A stretch of DNA of 64,000 nucleotides from contig CM055095.1 in the NCBI GenBank assembly GCA_029204225.1, positions 38,868,141-38,932,140 of the forward strand, in the 5' to 3' direction. The DNA comes from Diphasiastrum complanatum. Taxonomy: Eukaryota > Streptophyta > Lycopodiopsida > Lycopodiales > Lycopodiaceae. The notes under the pieces are model-generated. The model saw only the letters and a program-made list of their open reading frames with translations, had not been told where the DNA came from and searched no databases. A program made the position numbers and the translations under genes. Positions within the stretch are counted from its first letter, which is position 1, and each line of letters begins with the position of its first letter. Positions 43,200 through 54,466 of the stretch are shown piece after piece.

Positions 43200-45784
43200 A
43201 CAACGCTTGATCCTACAATGTCAACAAGTTGCCAATTTGCCAACACTAGAATACTAGATCTTGAACTTTGTTCAAAAGAAAACATATTGACCACTTCAAT
43301 ACCTTTCAAGATCTGAATGAATTCATGTACTTGATCATACAAACCAGCAATGATAACTATTCCATCTCCAAGATCCAAAGGATGCAAAACTATGGAACTA
43401 GTTTTATTGAAATTTGACAATTTCAACACATTGACATAACAATGTTCATACATGAGATTAGGCAAGTGAGGTAGAGTAAGAAGACACTTCCTTGCAGCTC
43501 CAAAGACCTTACTTGAACCTTCAAGAACCTGTAAAAACAGATCCAAAATACCTTGACCATTTGTCTCTTCTTTGATGCTTTTCACTAGCTTCGAATTGCC
43601 ACTTGTCTCTTGGTGTTGATGAAGCAATCCAAGATCAACCTCTTGATCTTCCAATAAGACATCAAAGATCTTGCATATGTGAACATCTTCAGATCTGAAA
43701 CTCTGAAGATACTCCCTCTCAAACACATGATTAAGATCCCACAAGATCTCATCAATGCTCAAATTTGACCCTTCACTATAGTTAGTGAAAACAATGCCAC
43801 CATCATAAACCAAAAGATAGATTCCAACATTTCCATTTAACATGAAGTAGAGTAGGTGAAGATGAGTATCAAACCTAATCAAAACAGCCCTCTTGAGTTC
43901 ATAACAAACCTCAATAAGCTCACCAATGATATCTCCCTTGCCTTGAAGAAGTTGCCACTTGAGTTGCTCCATGTAGTCTTCTTCAACCAACCTTTTGCCA
44001 TCTTGACCATGAATGAACAATCCACCACAATCATAGAATGCTTTGAGTTGATGAAGAGATGTTAGATCCATGCTTTGGATCTTCCCAAGAACCACTCTTC
44101 CATTGCCCTTTCCTTCACAAGACTCCCTCTTAATGCTAGCACCACAAAAGTTAGAAACCTCCCTCTTGATAGTTGCACCATAAGAAGTAGAAGACTCTTG
44201 AATATTAGAAGCCAAGAAAAGAATCCTTAGTACCTTCAACATAAGAGTGATTGAAGTAATCTCTCTTTTCAAACATGAACTTCTACTCAATGATTTAGGT
44301 AATGAGTCATATGATAATGATTCTTCCTCACTATCGTTCATAAAAACATCATTCAAAGTACATCCTACTTTGAACACTTCACATACTTCTCTTCCTTTTG
44401 ACTTGTGATCTCCCTCACCAAGTCTCATGATAGAAACCTTTGATCTACTCTTTTTATGAAGAAATGTGACACCACTTGTTGCACAAATGACTTTATCACA
44501 AAAAGATGTAAAAGAACCATTTCCTTCAAGCATGCTCAAAGCACCATCATCTTTTCCCACATGATTACATACATCAATATGAAAAGAATTAGAAGAACAA
44601 CCATCTTCTTGCAAAGAATCACACTTAGCATCTCCATCTTTTTCCATATGAACAAACAAGTCATTAGCAACAATCACTTCCAAAGAAGAATCTTCATCAA
44701 CTCCATTGATGAAGTTAGCTCCTTCCTTACCTTTTCCATTTTTGCACTTGCCATCTAGCACCATTGAAGAACCACCAAGCCTTGGAAGTCCATGAGTAGA
44801 AGAGTACAAACATGATGCTAATTTAGCTCCACATGACTCCATATGACTAGTAGGTAACACTAGTGCATCTTCAAGATCCAATGGATCCAAAAAATTGACC
44901 ATAGATTCACCAAAGCTTGCCAAGTTAGCACAACAATTATCATCTCCAAGAAGTACATTAGATCTCAACCTAGATCTAGCATTTTGTTTCTTATGGCATT
45001 CATTTGCAAAATGTCCTTTTATCCCACAATAAAAGCACTTGAACTTTGACTTATTGTTCTTAGTAGAAGAGGAAGAGGAAGAGTGATCATCATGATCAAA
45101 GTTACCACCTTTGGACCATTTCCCTTTGCCTTTACCTTTGCCCTTGAATTTGCCTTTTGTGAAGAAAGCCTCTTCACCTCCACCTTGCAAGGATGCACCA
45201 TCAAGCTTTGATTGCAACCTATGTTCTTCAGCCAATAAGATTTCTTGCAAGTCAACCACACTTGGCAAGACTCTTTGAATGGCAAAACTTTGCACAAGGT
45301 TAGCATGTTCATTTAGCAAACCATTCAACATAACTTGGACTATTTCACCATCTTTTATGTTCTCATCAATGCATGCTAAATCATCACTTAGGGACTTAAC
45401 TCTCAAGATAAATGCATGAGCACTTTCACCCTCTCTTTGCCTACTAGAAAATATTTGTCTCCTTAGGGTCAATACCCTAGATGTGGACTTTGATTCAAAG
45501 AGCTTCTTTAAGGCATTCCATGCCTCACTTGCACTTTGACACTTTCCAACTTCCTTGAGAAGTTCATTTGTAACATTCATTTTAATGATATGAAGAGCCC
45601 TTTTGGCCTTCTTATCAAACCTTTGTTGCTCTTGAAGTGTGAGAGGTCTCTCTTCAATTTCTGCAACTATGTCCATGAGTTCATTCAACTCAAGTAAGGA
45701 CTCCATCCTCACTTTCCAAGTAGAGTAGTTTGATGAACTCAACCTTTCACTAGACTCTAGCATGATCCCACCATTGGAAGCCAT
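43136..45784 (-). CDS. Gag-unknown fusion ORF of the chimeric element (882 aa)
   Basis: Residues 1-263 are copia gag, identical to the gag at 21801 (UBN2-type capsid, zinc knuckle C250-C263). From residue 268 (ARSRLRSN) the protein is unlike pol. It has a Cys/Asn-rich block (NCCANLASF), GSSMVLDGKC (338-347), NDLFVHMEKD (374-383), FKVGCTLNDVF, SLPKSLSRSSCLKR, and a long mixed alpha/beta-looking C-terminal half with EEDYMEQLKWQLLQGKGD and hydrophobic strands. No transmembrane pattern or catalytic motif that I know. The frame is fully open over 2.6 kb, and protein-level similarity to the decayed copy at 10915-11599 argues that it encodes protein. The start matches that of the partner gag. Function unknown; it might be a captured host gene or an envelope-unlike accessory protein. 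Confidence 0.85.
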   Translation of the reverse strand: MASNGGIMLESSERLSSSNYSTWKVRMESLLELNELMDIVAEIEERPLTLQEQQRFDKKAKRALHIIKMNVTNELLKEVGKCQSASEAWNALKKLFESKSTSRVLTLRRQIFSSRQREGESAHAFILRVKSLSDDLACIDENIKDGEIVQVMLNGLLNEHANLVQSFAIQRVLPSVVDLQEILLAEEHRLQSKLDGASLQGGGEEAFFTKGKFKGKGKGKGKWSKGGNFDHDDHSSSSSSTKNNKSKFKCFYCGIKGHFANECHKKQNARSRLRSNVLLGDDNCCANLASFGESMVNFLDPLDLEDALVLPTSHMESCGAKLASCLYSSTHGLPRLGGSSMVLDGKCKNGKGKEGANFINGVDEDSSLEVIVANDLFVHMEKDGDAKCDSLQEDGCSSNSFHIDVCNHVGKDDGALSMLEGNGSFTSFCDKVICATSGVTFLHKKSRSKVSIMRLGEGDHKSKGREVCEVFKVGCTLNDVFMNDSEEESLSYDSLPKSLSRSSCLKREITSITLMLKVLRILFLASNIQESSTSYGATIKREVSNFCGASIKRESCEGKGNGRVVLGKIQSMDLTSLHQLKAFYDCGGLFIHGQDGKRLVEEDYMEQLKWQLLQGKGDIIGELIEVCYELKRAVLIRFDTHLHLLYFMLNGNVGIYLLVYDGGIVFTNYSEGSNLSIDEILWDLNHVFEREYLQSFRSEDVHICKIFDVLLEDQEVDLGLLHQHQETSGNSKLVKSIKEETNGQGILDLFLQVLEGSSKVFGAARKCLLTLPHLPNLMYEHCYVNVLKLSNFNKTSSIVLHPLDLGDGIVIIAGLYDQVHEFIQILKGIEVVNMFSFEQSSRSSILVLANWQLVDIVGSSVVCKSCGGTSSISSSGFGHSIE

Positions 45785-46944
45785 GATTCTAATGTTTCTT
45801 CAACTTTTAGGTTTTGTCCTAAAGCACTTAGCACTCACTTTTCTCTCAACAAATGATAGATAAAGAGATCTATGAAGATTTAGGACCCTAAAACACTTCT
45901 ATCTTGAACCTAGATGGTTTCCAAGCATAGAAAGGAAGATTGAAACACATGCAACACTTTGCACACACTAAGAATGGATTACAAAATCAAACCAACCTGA
46001 ACACACTCTTGCTTAAGCTCTCAAACTTTCCAGCAAGTGACCAAATCAAGTTATGGTGTGAAGAGTTACTTGCATTCTTAGAAAATACCCAAAACTAGGA
46101 TGCCAAGATTACCTAGTAATGAACAAACTTGATCAACATATGATCAACACACTAAGATATTGATTCAACCTGTAAAACCACATGTAAACCACACTTCTAA
46201 AAGTTTATAAACTCCAGCAAGTGATAAATACAAGATTTAGAGGTGAATGAATGAGCACACTTAGTGAATCACAAGACTAGCTTCACTATCTTGTCAAATC
46301 TTGGTGTTTAGATGTAGATCTAAGATCACTTCACATGAGAATGTTCCTCAACCTGTTAAGAACCTGAAAACACACTTGCATAATGGTTAACACCTTCCAG
46401 CAAATGCTCCAATCAAATTACATAAGGAGAGTTACTTACATGCTCAACAAAGTACACCAAAATTTATGCCAAAATTGATGACAATCTTTACAATATGCTC
46501 TTCACAATGGAGCTTACAATATGTTCACCCAAAAAAGGGGATCTTTCATCCAAATGGGAGCTTTGCTCAGCCTTTAGGAGAATTACAACTCACTCAAAAG
46601 AGCATTTGTCATCCACTTAAGGAGAAGTTTCATCCACTTAAGGAGAGTGTTCATCCAAGAATGGAGATTGTCAACAATAGGATTGAAAAGAACATTGTTA
46701 GTATTGAATATGCACAAGCCTCACAATCACAAATGATTAGGTGTTATGATCTGATCCAAAATAGTTTCTTTTCAGCCTCTGATCTTCAATAGACCTGAAA
46801 TATACTTTTGATCCACAAGTTCAACTCACAAAACAAAGGTTAGTAAGATTTGATCAACAAAGCAATGCAAAATCATGCTAGAACTTGATCAAACATCCAA
46901 ATATCACCAAAAATGGAATACTTACTGTAAATAGAAGCCAACCA
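45785..46944 (-). other. Leader of the chimeric element
   Basis: About 1.16 kb between the primer-binding site and gag, near-identical to 20642-21800. The 108-codon ORF on the opposite strand (46466-46792) exists in both copies simply because the leaders are near-identical. Confidence 0.85.
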
Positions 46945-46956
46945 GCTCTGATACCA
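46945..46956 (-). other. Primer-binding site, tRNA-iMet type
   Basis: The plus strand reads GCTCTGATACCA, next to the 5' LTR. Confidence 0.95.
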
Positions 46957-47603
46957 TGTGAAAAATACAGATCCTAAGTGGATCTAAACTCCAAGATCAT
47001 TGGCTTGAATGCTTGCACTCCAAACTACATAAGCTAGGAATTGGCAACACATTCTATGCTACCTAGAATGCAAAGAACTTGATCAAAAAGCATTTATCAC
47101 AAATGGAAACTTCCATAAACATCAAGTGCGGCCCAAAATAGCATTATACAGTCCATAATACATCAGCCTACCACTTTTGGAAAGCACCTAAGATCATACA
47201 CACAAAGCTTGAACTCAATCACTACACAATGCCAACAATGGAAGGAGAACCCAATAGAAAAATCTCTCATTAAGCAAATGAATACAATGGATCTGCTCCA
47301 ACCTGTTTCTCCACGGCCTACCTGCTATATATAGCTGAGAGAGATGACTCTCTCTCCTCTCTCTAGACCCTCCTTACCTAAAATATGCCCTATATAGGTA
47401 AAATTGGCATATATGTCCAAAATACATGAAAATGGACTCATTTCGAAGGTCTTGAAGTTTGACACTTCTTCATACTGAAAAAATACACTTACTAAAAATA
47501 TCTAGACCTGTTTCACACGTGTTAAAAGTCAGATCCTAAACTATGTGCCATTTTTAGCAATTTTGGCCTAAAACTAGACAAGGAAATGTTGACAATTTTC
47601 ACA
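46957..47603 (-). repeat. 5' LTR of the chimeric element
   Basis: 647 bp. It differs from the 3' LTR at 47141 (G versus T) and 47523 (T versus G); the second change breaks the CACACGTGTG palindrome. Confidence 0.95.
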
Positions 47604-47608
47604 TAAAG
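47604..47608. repeat. Target-site duplication TAAAG, right copy
   Basis: Matches 42028-42032. Confidence 0.9.
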
Positions 47609-48700
47609 TGCCATCGAATTCATATGGCATAGCCTCCTATGCCACAGAGTGTCTGGCGAATCATCATGAGTCTGATGCACTTGATCTGTAGGCAATCATA
47701 CCTTCAAGTGATATAGATTACCTTTTTTTCTACCTTGAGTGATCAGGGTATTGGTACAGGCATTAACAACCTTGCATGCTTCATCCGGGAATGTCACATG
47801 CATCTCTGCATCAGCTATTCTTGCCATAGATAACAAGTCCTACTGCAGTGTCAATGTCGTTTGTCTTTGCCATTTGTGTTGAGCCATAGTGAACCAATAC
47901 CGTTCACTTGATGTTTGCATCCATATCCAAGAATGATGAATCTTGATGGATCAGCACTTTAAAAATCAGACATAATTTGTCTTGATGTGATGAAGCGTGA
48001 GGTAGCTCCTGAGTCTAGGATCACCTCTTGTGTGTCAGGTGTTGATACTGCACACATGTCTACACAACTGTAGGCGGTCAAACTATTTTTGTTCGATCTC
48101 TCTTCACCCAATTTTGAGCTCTCCGGCTCCTCGACATAGGACAAACTATTGTTGTTCTCTTGTCTATTCTGTGCTGATTTGTTCATTGGCTTCAGGCTGC
48201 CCATGGTTGCATGATCCTTATTGTGGCAGTGGATACACTCAATTTTTGGATTGAGCCAACACGTATCGACTGTGTGCCCTTCTCGTCTACATCTCCCGCA
48301 AGTCTTATTGTCTCCACCTTGCTATTTCAATCTCCCTTTGTTCTTCCACTTGCACTTGCTGGTCCCTTATGCTTGATGATCACGATCTTGCCTTTGATTT
48401 GACTCCCTTTTAGGCTTGAATTGTTTCTTTGTCTTTTCTTTGTTGTTGTAGAGGGCTTGGTCAAAAGCATCCTTGTGATCAAGATGCTCTCTAGCCTCAA
48501 CTTCCTCTCAAATCTCGACAATTGCCTTTTCGAGGGTCATTGTAGGATCTTTTACGAGCAGGGTTCTGGTTGTTTGAAAAGATCTAGGTAAGGCTCTCAA
48601 CAAGTAAGTGAGCTGTTTCTCTGAGCACTACATGACAGATTCATGCAGTGCGTTGGCGTGAGAGAAATATAGTTCTATCATGAATCGTGTCTCGCTTACT
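47609..48700 (-). pseudogene. Copia gag-protease, right flank of the nested element
   Basis: Minus strand: capsid remnant near 48700-48500 (FQTTRTLLVKDPTMTLEKAI), then two zinc knuckles near 48310-48220. The first is intact (CGRCRREGHTVDTC); the second lacks its last Cys. Protease follows with VILDSGATSRFIT near 48010. Stops follow. This is one element with 41690-42027, split by the insertion. Confidence 0.75.
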
Positions 48701-49559
48701 AGCGGACTTTTTGGATCTACAGATCCTATGTAGAATTGTCTCGCACGTAGGTGGACTTTTATTCTGTATATTTTGTCTTCTGACTTCTTGTCTTGCTTAC
48801 TAGCATTATAGCATTATGCATCAAAACAAAAAGCATATAGTTTGTGAACTTTTTCGTGTCGTGTCGTGTAACTTACAGATTAGAAAGATTAAACATCTAC
48901 AACTAATTGTGAATTACAAGAGTGCCAGATTAGCCACGATCTAAAATACTTCTGCTGATGTCATAATATTTGATCAAATGTTTGTACCCCTTGGTACTTG
49001 AATGATCTTCTTGGCTGTTCGTGGAGCAAGAAAGATTTTGTGTCGCGAAACAATTTCGTGTCATGTGTCGCAAAATTGTTCGCGAACAATTTCGTTTCTT
49101 GTGTCTTTTCTATCAAAAATGGAGTGGAGGGCTAGCATGGCTTTGGCACTAGAAACATTTTGTTTCTTCAGAAACAACAATATAGCTAGGTGATCCGATG
49201 GAGCGATCCACCAAAAGAGGCCATATCCACGGTGTATATTTGATATTCGTAACCACGAAGTGAATGTCAAAACCGGTTCCCAAGAAAGTTGACAAGGTCG
49301 TTTCCAACTATGTTGATATAAAAGAAAAAAAAAATATTAGACTCCTTGAAATCAATCCGAGTGGAACCGGATACAGCGTCATCCTCTTCAAAAATGATTG
49401 ATAACCCAAAGATTACAAGTGGGCTAAGATCAACTTGCTGAAGAAGGAATCTTGTCGAATGCCAGTTCATGAGATGCCAGAGACCTTCAAGAACTATACC
49501 TTGGACGACGTGGTAATCATGATGTCGCAAGATGTTCAATTCCTCTTGGACTCCTTTTC
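48701..49559. other. No gene recognised
   Basis: Two minus ORFs, 49061-49270 (69 codons) and 49267-49539 (90 codons), abut each other and could be one decayed reading, but I recognise no motif. A CGTGT-rich stretch lies near 48866-48880. Confidence 0.35.
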
Positions 49560-49899
49560 TACCACCTCTTGAATTCTATTGGATGAGTGATTCATGACCC
49601 TCCAAAGTTGATTGGTCCAAAATGCTAGATATCTCTATTTTGATTGGACCCTTGGCCTCATGCCAACACTTTGACTTGATCACTCATCAAACCTAAACTT
49701 GACACTTTTGGTGAGCCTAACTAGCTCAAGCTACATCATAAATGACTTTTGGCCTAATGACAGAAATACATGTGTACTTGACTAATTTGCCTCTAAAGCC
49801 AAAATTGGCCTAGTCAACTTCCTACACATAGATGTTTGATGGAAAAACTTGATCAAACCCCTAAAGTCAACATAGATATCTTTTTGTATTTTTCACAGG
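49560..49899 (-). repeat. LTR fragment
   Basis: Resembles the outer half of the LTR at 28513-29247 (CATAGATATCTTTTT-type end). The plus strand ends ...GTATTTTTCACA. Confidence 0.5.
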
Positions 49900-50090
49900 T
49901 TCTTCAATGGTTCTTCATGGCAAGTGCAAGCATGCAAAAGATAAAGAAAGAACTAACTTTATTTATGACTGTGATGAAGGTAATTCCTTTGAAAATGTTG
50001 TTGCTAATGATTTCTTTGATCATGTGAAAAAAAAAAATGACGCTAGGTTCATGCATGCAGGAAGTGATTCTTAAAATATTGATAGTGAAG
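49900..50090 (+). pseudogene. Fragment of the unknown module
   Basis: The plus strand reads SSMVLHGKCKHAKDKERTNF, then VVANDFFDHVKKK and a stop. This is a third copy of the block found at residues 338-390 of the chimeric ORF. It starts right at an LTR end, without gag or a primer-binding site. Confidence 0.65.
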
Positions 50091-50724
50091 TTTATAGGGG
50101 ACATTTATTTAGGATATTTCTATCATGAAAAGGCCCTTAGACATAGCTACATGTCTTTGCTTGAATAGTGATACTCATGAAATGCTTGAACTTGAATACT
50201 AGACTCCTTCACAGTCAATCTTACAAATTGAGTACAAAGTGTTTAGTGCTTCTTCTTGTGCATATAATCTTTTTAGGCTTCGGCTCTCTTGATTTGGCCT
50301 TTCTAATACTGATGGAGCCAAATTTGTTGTTGGAATGGTGGTCTATGGCTTGGTGGGATTAACAAACCTTGGTTGGACATTGTCCAATGTTGGGTTGGAG
50401 CTGACTCTATCTACAATCGATAGTCTCGCTTTGTCAGATGTGTTATGTGTTTGATAACTCTGGTCAGACAATACTTCTAGCCTTGATACTGCCATAAGTG
50501 TTTGACCGTAAATTCAATACTAAAATTCTCTTTAAACTGATCAGTTGTTTAATTGCTTGAGTAGTTGAACTAATTAATTGTTCTGAACTTAATTGTGATC
50601 ATGACATATGAAATAAATTTTGTTAACACTACAGAATGTTTATTCTTACACATTCTAAAGAATTCACTATGTTTTTGTAAATGGGGATTGCTAACTTGTT
50701 TAGATGATTATCTATTTTAGACGA

Positions 50725-51640
50725 ATGCCAACCATAGTAAGTAGTACTAGAGTTGAGCAATTAGAACGATATCAGAAGATCCGAGAGGATCTTTTCAAAA
50801 AAATTCAAGAATCAATTCGGAGTGGCACAACACCTTTCAATACTTATCAAGAAGTTGAAACTTTCTTTGACACACTCGTTGATAATTGTGATAAATTTCT
50901 TGACATAGTTGAATCTGACATTCCTGACTCAAGACCTGAATCATTTGAACCATACATGGCAGCAAGATATATTGCTAGGTCAAAGATCAAGTATGATTAT
51001 TTCAACGACACTTCTTCGGATGATGCAAAAAACTATGATTTTCAATTTGAATCAATTGTTGTTTCCAATAATGAGAGGACGAATGCAGACAAGTTATGAA
51101 TATTTCTTGGTCTGTTGCAAATCTTTGAGACGTTACACTATAAAAGTAAAGAACTTTATCGGAAAACACTAAAAAGGTAAAGAACTTTTCCGATAGTTTT
51201 TTGAAAGTCATCCAATTCAAGTGAGGACTCCATTGAGAGTTCAGATTCTTCAGAAGACAAGAAAAATCATCGAAAGAAAATGAAAACAAAAAAGAAAACA
51301 AAGCCTTCTAAGGAACCTTCTATAAAGACTGATAATGTGTGGAAGAAGAATATTGTTGATTTGTCAAAGCAGATGCAGGACTTGAAGGTTCAATGTTTGA
51401 AGTATCAGATAAAAGGTAGCAAGTGCCAGCCTCTAATTCTAATGTCTGGTGTACTAAGTGCAATTTTTCATGCCACACCAATATTGAATATAAGGTAAAA
51501 CAAATATCTTATGTGGAAAGTTCTTCAGGAGATGTTTTATATGCTTATGAAGTATATCCACAGGAGCGTTGCCATTACATACTGGGTCTACTAATTGGCC
51601 CAGCTATGCAATCAAAGTCGAAGTTCGCACCAAAACAATT
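50725..51640 (+). pseudogene. Ty3/gypsy gag, broken, second copy
   Basis: MPTIVSSTRVEQLERYQKI begins at 50725 and is open to 51097. A large part of the capsid is deleted. A Ser/Lys-rich linker (51200-51320) and a decayed zinc knuckle (CTKCNFSCH near 51440) follow. The motif SKIKYDYF plus NNERT matches the gag at 580-969. Confidence 0.75.
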
Positions 51641-51924
51641 TTGAACGTGAATTTTTAGCGAGCTTTTCACAACGAGCTTTTTGAAAGTCTTGGCAATTTT
51701 GGTGAGCTTTTTCATGAGATGTGAAATGAAAAAATTATGTTTGGAAGAACTTGCTTCCATGGTCTTTCTCCCTTTGGATGATAATCTTCCAAGCAAACTT
51801 TTGGATGAGCAAATGTGAAATGGCTCTAAGTCAACATGACTTTCCCACTTCCCTAAAATGTTAAGATAATTTCAAAAACAAACTTTGCAATTAACATTTT
51901 CCAAAAGGACCCTAGGACTTAAGG

Positions 51925-52243
51925 ATATCAGACTCTAGCATCGGTGCTAGAGCCCAAGTGCTTGTAAAAAAAAATCATAAGAGGAGACTTTAACAAAATG
52001 AAGTTGGGTGCGGGAGGGGGGTTGGTACAACCATTGTAACATTTTGTTTCTTGGAGTCTTCTCTCTATTATATTCTCTTGACTTGACCGAGACTTGAACT
52101 TGAGACCTTATATTCTCTCTATACATTTGTGGCCGTTTTGTTTCTTGGAGCATTTTTTATTATATCCTATTCATTTGCTTGTGACTTGAACTTGAGACCT
52201 CTGTTGTAAAAACAAGTGGTGCAACCACTGAGCCAAGCCCACA
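51925..52243 (-). mobile_element. tRNA-type SINE, copy 1
   Basis: The minus strand starts near 52243 with GGCTTGGCTCAGTGGTTG, a good pol III box A. About 35 bases later comes GGTCTCAAGTTCAAGTC, a box B-like element. Box B recurs near 52095 within a roughly 95-bp internal duplication. The 3' end carries GCTCTAGCACCGATGCTAGA, a short inverted repeat. The family is not named here. Confidence 0.6.
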
Positions 52244-53373
52244 AGATGATGCATTGTTTTGACTAAGGCCACTCTTAAAGACTTTGGAAAGTTTGTGGTT
52301 TAATATAGTACTAAGGCCACAAAATAATGTATTTTTCATGGTCCATTAGTTGAGTTGATGAAGTTAATAATTTGGGGTGGACATCTTATGAAAGAAACAA
52401 AGACCCTAGGACAAAAAGAAAATTTGTTTTTACCTTGAACATTTTTTATCGACAAGAAATTTCATATGTTTTCGGTCCAAGCAAAAAAAAAGTTGTCTTT
52501 TAATTTTTTGGCCAAAAACTTTTCAAATTTTTTTATCTTTACAAAAACAATTTGGGCAAAAAATTTTGTTTTGCTTATAAAGACCTCCGCCGAGGATCAT
52601 AACTAGGATGTTGAATCCAAAGAACAACAGGGAGACAGATGGTGGACACCAAACCTAGATCTTATGGACCTAGCCCACAAGCTATGGATCTTCCAATCAG
52701 TGCTCAGTTGGAGAGATGTTGGAGTCTAGATTCTTGAGAAAAAAAAAATTCAAAACAAAGTTTTTTGCCTAGGAACAAAATTTCGAAAAAAAAAACTCCA
52801 AAAAAAAAATTTGAAATTTTTTTTTGGGCAAAAAAATAAATTTTAATTTTTTTTCTTTGGACACCCGGGCTTTAACGCCTGCGCTAGAGCCCTAGGCCTT
52901 GAGCAAAATGAATTTTTTTTTGAAATTTGTTTTGGCAAAAAAATTAAAAGCCAACTTTTTTTTTTTCTTGGACTGAAAACATATGAAATTTCTTTTTGAT
53001 AAAAAATGTTCAAAGCAAATTTTATTTCATTTTTTTGTCCTAGGGTCCTTGTTTCTTTCGTTAGATGTGTACCCAAAATATTTACTTTATCGGCTTGACT
53101 AATGGACCATGAAAGATGCATCATTTTGTGGCCCCTTTGTTTTCTTTGAGATACTATATTTAACTCTCAAACTAATCTTTCCTAAAGAATTTAAAGTGGC
53201 CCATTAGAGGAGTTCTGAATCCGAAAAAATCCTATAAGAAATGCCACGTAGATTTACAAAGTTATTAATGTAAATAGTAGAAGAAATTCATTTTCTACCC
53301 AAATGCTTTTTCATTTCTGCCTGTACTATTTTCGATGCTTAACCATTATATGTACATTACCGTTTGTAGTTGA
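52244..53373. other. Homopolymer-rich, no gene
   Basis: Long A and T runs. A fragment of the SINE 3' end (GCTTTAACGCCTGCGCTAGA) occurs at about 52869-52889. The 93-codon minus ORF at 52843-53124 is Lys-rich because of A-runs. Confidence 0.5.
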
Positions 53374-53760
53374 CTAAAAATAGTATAAGTTTCTAACCGT
53401 ATCTCCAATTGAGACAAAAGCTATACCGCTGGGAAGCGCTCGACGAGAACTTTCCAATGGTACCTTACATGACTTAGTTCCGAACTACCGTTCAAAATTT
53501 ATGGCCGGTCAAAGTTCAAAGTTTCTAAAAAAGTCCAATATCGCTCTTGTGCAACCATAGAGTACCCTCTCAATGATAGGGTATTCTATGGTCGCACAAG
53601 AGTGATATTGGATATTTTTGAAAATTTTGACTGGACTTTGAACCGTAGTTCAGAACTAGGTCATGTAGGAAACCGTCAAAAAGCTCTTGTCGAGCGCTTT
53701 CTAACTACATAATTTTTGTCTCAATTGGAACTACAATCAGAAACTTATACTATTTTTTAA
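53374..53760. mobile_element. Foldback element, two 190-bp inverted arms
   Basis: 53374-53568 is an imperfect inverted copy of 53571-53760. Conserved blocks are TAGTATAAGTTTCT at both outer ends, CCAATTGAGACAAAA, GCGCTCGAC and CTCTTGTGC. The loop is only a few bases. A TGA triplet flanks both sides, which could be a 3-bp target duplication. No ORF. It could be a MITE, or an inverted duplication that gives a hairpin RNA. Confidence 0.65.
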
Positions 53761-54002
53761 TGATAATTGTATATTGTACTATGAATAACATGTCATGCTT
53801 GCGAGCTTCCCCCGACGCCGAATTATAGCATTATTAAAAAAACTTTTTTTTCGATTTAAATGAACCACGTTACTTAGATTTCAAATTTGAGTGTTTTGAT
53901 TAGTCCATGTGCAAGCAAAATTTGAGAAAAAATATAAAGAGAATATTTATAAAGGGTCTTTCTTGGATTTAGAACTTTTCTAATGCTAGTCAAAATAGTA
54001 TA

Positions 54003-54200
54003 CCCATTGTGGACTTGTTGTAGTGATTGCACCACTTGTTCTTGTAGCAACAGTCTCAAGTTCAACTCTCGATCAAATCAAGAGAATATAATAAAATAGT
54101 ACACCCCCTCTCTCCCTCTCTAACAAATCTGCAAAAGTCTCCTTTTATAATTTTTTTTTTATCAGACCCAGGCTCTAACGTGGGTGCTAGACTCTAGTGT
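54003..54200 (+). mobile_element. tRNA-type SINE, copy 2
   Basis: Plus-strand relative of 51925-52243: GATTGCACCACTTGTTCTTG, GTCTCAAGTTCAACTC and a 3' GGCTCTAACGTGGGTGCTAG. The box A region is decayed. Confidence 0.55.
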
Positions 54201-54466
54201 TTATAGAAGAAAAACAAATTTGGTTGAAAATTTTAGACCAATTTTTTTTTTCAAACAACAGGGTGCTTTAATGAGACCAAAAAACAAAATCTGGAGGGCA
54301 CCCAACTAACTTGGGTGCCCTCAATAGATTTTTTCTTTTCTAAGGAGAGCACTCAAGCTAGTGCCTAGGTGCCCCAATCCAGCCAGCTAGCCATGTACAC
54401 TTCTATGTCATGCCATTGCCAAAACTCTAAAATCTGAATATAATAATTTTCGTCCTAAGATAACCT

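Larger units (their letters stand above)
42033..47603 (-). mobile_element. Chimeric non-autonomous copia-related element: gag plus unknown protein
   Basis: A 5571-bp element with 647-bp LTRs (two differences: 42217/47141 and 42599/47523), a primer-binding site at 46945-46956, a purine tract at 42680-42692 and a TAAAG duplication. It carries no protease, integrase or reverse transcriptase. An 882-codon frame joins a complete gag to about 620 residues of unknown sequence, and a 168-codon ORF follows. R/U5, the leader and gag up to the zinc knuckle are near-identical to the element at 19975-26365. U3 and everything after gag differ. Near-identical LTRs show it moved recently, so it must borrow enzymes from an autonomous partner. 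Confidence 0.95.

Noticed and set aside
52140-52243. A genuine tRNA gene
   Set aside because: Boxes A and B are present but no cloverleaf or acceptor stem can be formed, and a second copy shares the tail; a SINE fits better.
52843-53124. 93-codon minus ORF
   Set aside because: Lys-rich from poly-A runs and overlaps a SINE tail fragment.
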